From Phenylobacterium sp. CCH9-H3 (lineage in GTDB: Bacteria > Pseudomonadota > Alphaproteobacteria > Caulobacterales > Caulobacteraceae), in assembly GCF_001557235.1 (NCBI RefSeq), contig NZ_LSJI01000219.1:1-34370 (forward strand): DNA of 34,370 bases, read 5' to 3'. The notes under the pieces were generated by a model. That model was given only the letters and a program-made list of their open reading frames with translations, was not told the origin of the DNA and ran no database searches. Of this stretch, positions 33,444 through 34,370 are shown one piece after another; within the stretch, counting starts at the first letter, position 1; each line of letters starts with the position of its first letter. The translations under genes and the position numbers were made by a program.

Positions 33444-33602
33444 TCAGATCCGTCCCATCACTACGAGGATGATGACGATCACGAGCACCAGGCCTAGGCC
33501 GCCGCTCGGGAAATATCCCCAGCTACGCGAATAACCCCACGAGGGCAGCGCGCCCAGCAGGAGCAGGATCAGTATGATGATCAGAATGGTCCCAAGGGAC
33601 AT
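33444..33602 (-). CDS. DUF3309 family small membrane protein
   Basis: 52 residues from ATG 33602, preceded by GGAGGAG. The sequence MSLGTILIIILILLLLGALP, then SWGYSRSWGYFPSGGLGL and a second hydrophobic stretch ending VVMGRI, is the standard DUF3309 pattern of two short membrane helices around a Trp/Tyr/Gly-rich turn. Such proteins are common in alpha- and betaproteobacteria and are often linked to stress regulons. The 98-residue longer frame beginning at 33740 has no matching ribosome site and an unlikely leader. Confidence 0.9.
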   Translation of the reverse strand: MSLGTILIIILILLLLGALPSWGYSRSWGYFPSGGLGLVLVIVIILVVMGRI

Positions 33603-33681
33603 GGCGCTCTCCTCCGGTCCCCCGACCTCGACCGCATCGAACGCGAATGGTGAAGGTCGGGTTCCCTGCGGGCGCCGTTCG

Positions 33682-34086
33682 CTAGTCCGCTGCGTCGGCC
33701 GTGTGCAGGCGGTGCTCGCGGTCGGTGGACTGCAGCGCATACATGATCCCGATCCAGCCGCCCTTCACGCGAGGCAGGACCAGGAGCGTGAGCGCGGTCA
33801 GCGCGCCCAGGATGATGGGCAGGGAATAGAGCGGCGAGGTTTCCCAGACGACGGGGAAGAACAGCATCGGCGCGACGATCAGGTGCCCCACCAGCAGGAT
33901 GGTCAGATAGGCCGGGCCGTCGTCGGCCGGATAGCGGGCCAGATCGTGGCCGCAGGCCTCGCAGGCCGGCTGGACCTTCAGATAGCGGCCGAACAGGCGA
34001 CCCTTGCCGCAGCACGGGCAATGCTGTGACAGGCCCCGGCCGATCGAGCGGAACAGCGGATGGTGGAATTCGGCCATGGCGCCCAT
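33682..34086 (-). CDS. DUF983 domain-containing zinc-ribbon membrane protein
   Basis: 134 residues. An N-terminal zinc ribbon is visible as HCPCCGKGRLFGRYLKV followed by CEACGHDLARY, a pair of CxxC motifs. Two membrane helices come after it (LTILLVGHLIVAPMLFFPVV and SLPIILGALTALTLLVLPRV). This is the DUF983 pattern found in many alphaproteobacteria, some near cytochrome oxidase genes, but not here. The start is ATG 34086 with GAGGG upstream; ATG 34077 is an alternative. Confidence 0.93.
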   Translation of the reverse strand: MGAMAEFHHPLFRSIGRGLSQHCPCCGKGRLFGRYLKVQPACEACGHDLARYPADDGPAYLTILLVGHLIVAPMLFFPVVWETSPLYSLPIILGALTALTLLVLPRVKGGWIGIMYALQSTDREHRLHTADAAD

Positions 34087-34108
34087 ATGCGCCCTCGCCG
34101 CGCAGGGG

Positions 34109-34129
34109 GGAAGGCCCCGGGGGCCTTCC
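34109..34129 (-). terminator. Hairpin terminator candidate after the entericidin-like gene
   Basis: GGAAGGCC (34109-34116) and GGCCTTCC (34122-34129) form a stem with a CCGGG loop, twelve bases beyond the entericidin stop. On the minus strand it is followed by C-rich sequence rather than a T-run, so termination strength is uncertain. Confidence 0.5.
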
Positions 34130-34141
34130 GCCGCACCCGAC

Positions 34142-34279
34142 CTACTTCTTGGCGTCTTCCGCCGCGCCGGTCACCGCGCGCCCGGCGGCGGAGGCGTCCT
34201 TGCCGATGCCGGAGACGGTGTTGCAGGCCGACACCAGGAGGGCGGCGGCGGCGGCGGTCAGAACGATCAGCTTGCGCAT
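34142..34279 (-). CDS. Entericidin A/B-like small lipoprotein
   Basis: 45 residues from ATG 34279. The signal MRKLIVLTAAAAALLVSACN ends in the lipobox VSAC with the lipidated cysteine at residue 19. The mature part NTVSGIGKDASAAGRAV and then TGAAEDAKK is the entericidin pattern (NTxxGxGxD). Entericidins are small envelope lipoproteins, originally described as an antidote/toxin pair in E. coli; single copies like this are common in alphaproteobacteria and may be stress-induced. A weak TTGACT element lies about 50 bases upstream, but no convincing -10 box was found. Confidence 0.9.
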   Translation of the reverse strand: MRKLIVLTAAAAALLVSACNTVSGIGKDASAAGRAVTGAAEDAKK

Positions 34280-34370
34280 GGGAAGAACCCCTCTCGAATG
34301 AGCCTTAGGTCTCTTGCGCCGTCTATCTAGTCAAGCTTGCGGCGGATGGAGGCCCGGCTCGGCCGGCTGG

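Overview
The window looks like a chromosomal segment of a high-GC alphaproteobacterium, most probably a member of Caulobacteraceae (Phenylobacterium or Caulobacter type). The grounds are strong GC bias at third codon positions, a TonB-dependent receptor next to a TPR-sulfotransferase, FixL/FixJ-type signalling, an FecI/FecR pair, a CYP153-like P450 and frequent GTG/TTG starts. This placement is inference from gene content, since there is no rRNA here. No phage, IS element, CRISPR array or obvious island boundary was seen.

Layout. 1-5699: a tightly overlapping plus-strand operon of DUF4129 (cut by the window edge), DUF4350, MoxR ATPase, DUF58, SpoIIM-like and RDD proteins, an envelope-associated set of poorly known function. 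5696-9455: a membrane protein (minus), then an L-Ala-D/L-Glu-type dipeptide epimerase and a TPR-sulfotransferase. 9483-12661: a TonB-dependent receptor converging on a crotonase-family gene. 12746-14880: pabB-pabC for p-aminobenzoate/folate. 14968-17426 (minus): an MFS transporter, a Nudix hydrolase and a small secreted protein. 17548-20007: a CYP153-like P450 and a class III alcohol (S-hydroxymethylglutathione) dehydrogenase. 20116-22191: a membrane histidine kinase, a FixJ-type regulator and a convergent stand-alone receiver. 22322-24887: a GMC oxidoreductase (CTG start proposed) divergent from an AraC regulator. 25009-27451: a small outer-membrane beta-barrel protein whose Shine-Dalgarno is folded into a hairpin, divergent from an ECF sigma factor and its FecR-type anti-sigma factor. 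27452-28033: a long non-coding stretch with a chain of hairpins ending in an intrinsic terminator. 28034-30185: a 39-residue membrane protein, tRNA-Ser(GGA), and a secreted TPR protein overlapping a single-haem cytochrome c. 30317-31360: three tandem, stop/start-coupled MmcQ/YjbR genes. 31326-34279 (minus): DUF599 and MHS-family transporter genes, then DUF3309, DUF983 and an entericidin-like lipoprotein.

Metabolic reading. P450, class III dehydrogenase and GMC oxidoreductase could all act on alkanes, alcohols or aldehydes, but they are not one operon and no dedicated ferredoxin or ferredoxin reductase is present. The signalling genes between them could respond to such substrates; nothing in the sequence proves this.

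The most unusual items are the YjbR triplet with its coupled mini-ORF, the structured RNA candidate at 27847-27974, the ribosome-site-sequestering hairpin upstream of the outer-membrane protein, the CTG start of the GMC gene, the kinase/regulator/lone-receiver module with a helically phased CTACGG repeat, and the MoxR-DUF58-SpoIIM-RDD operon.
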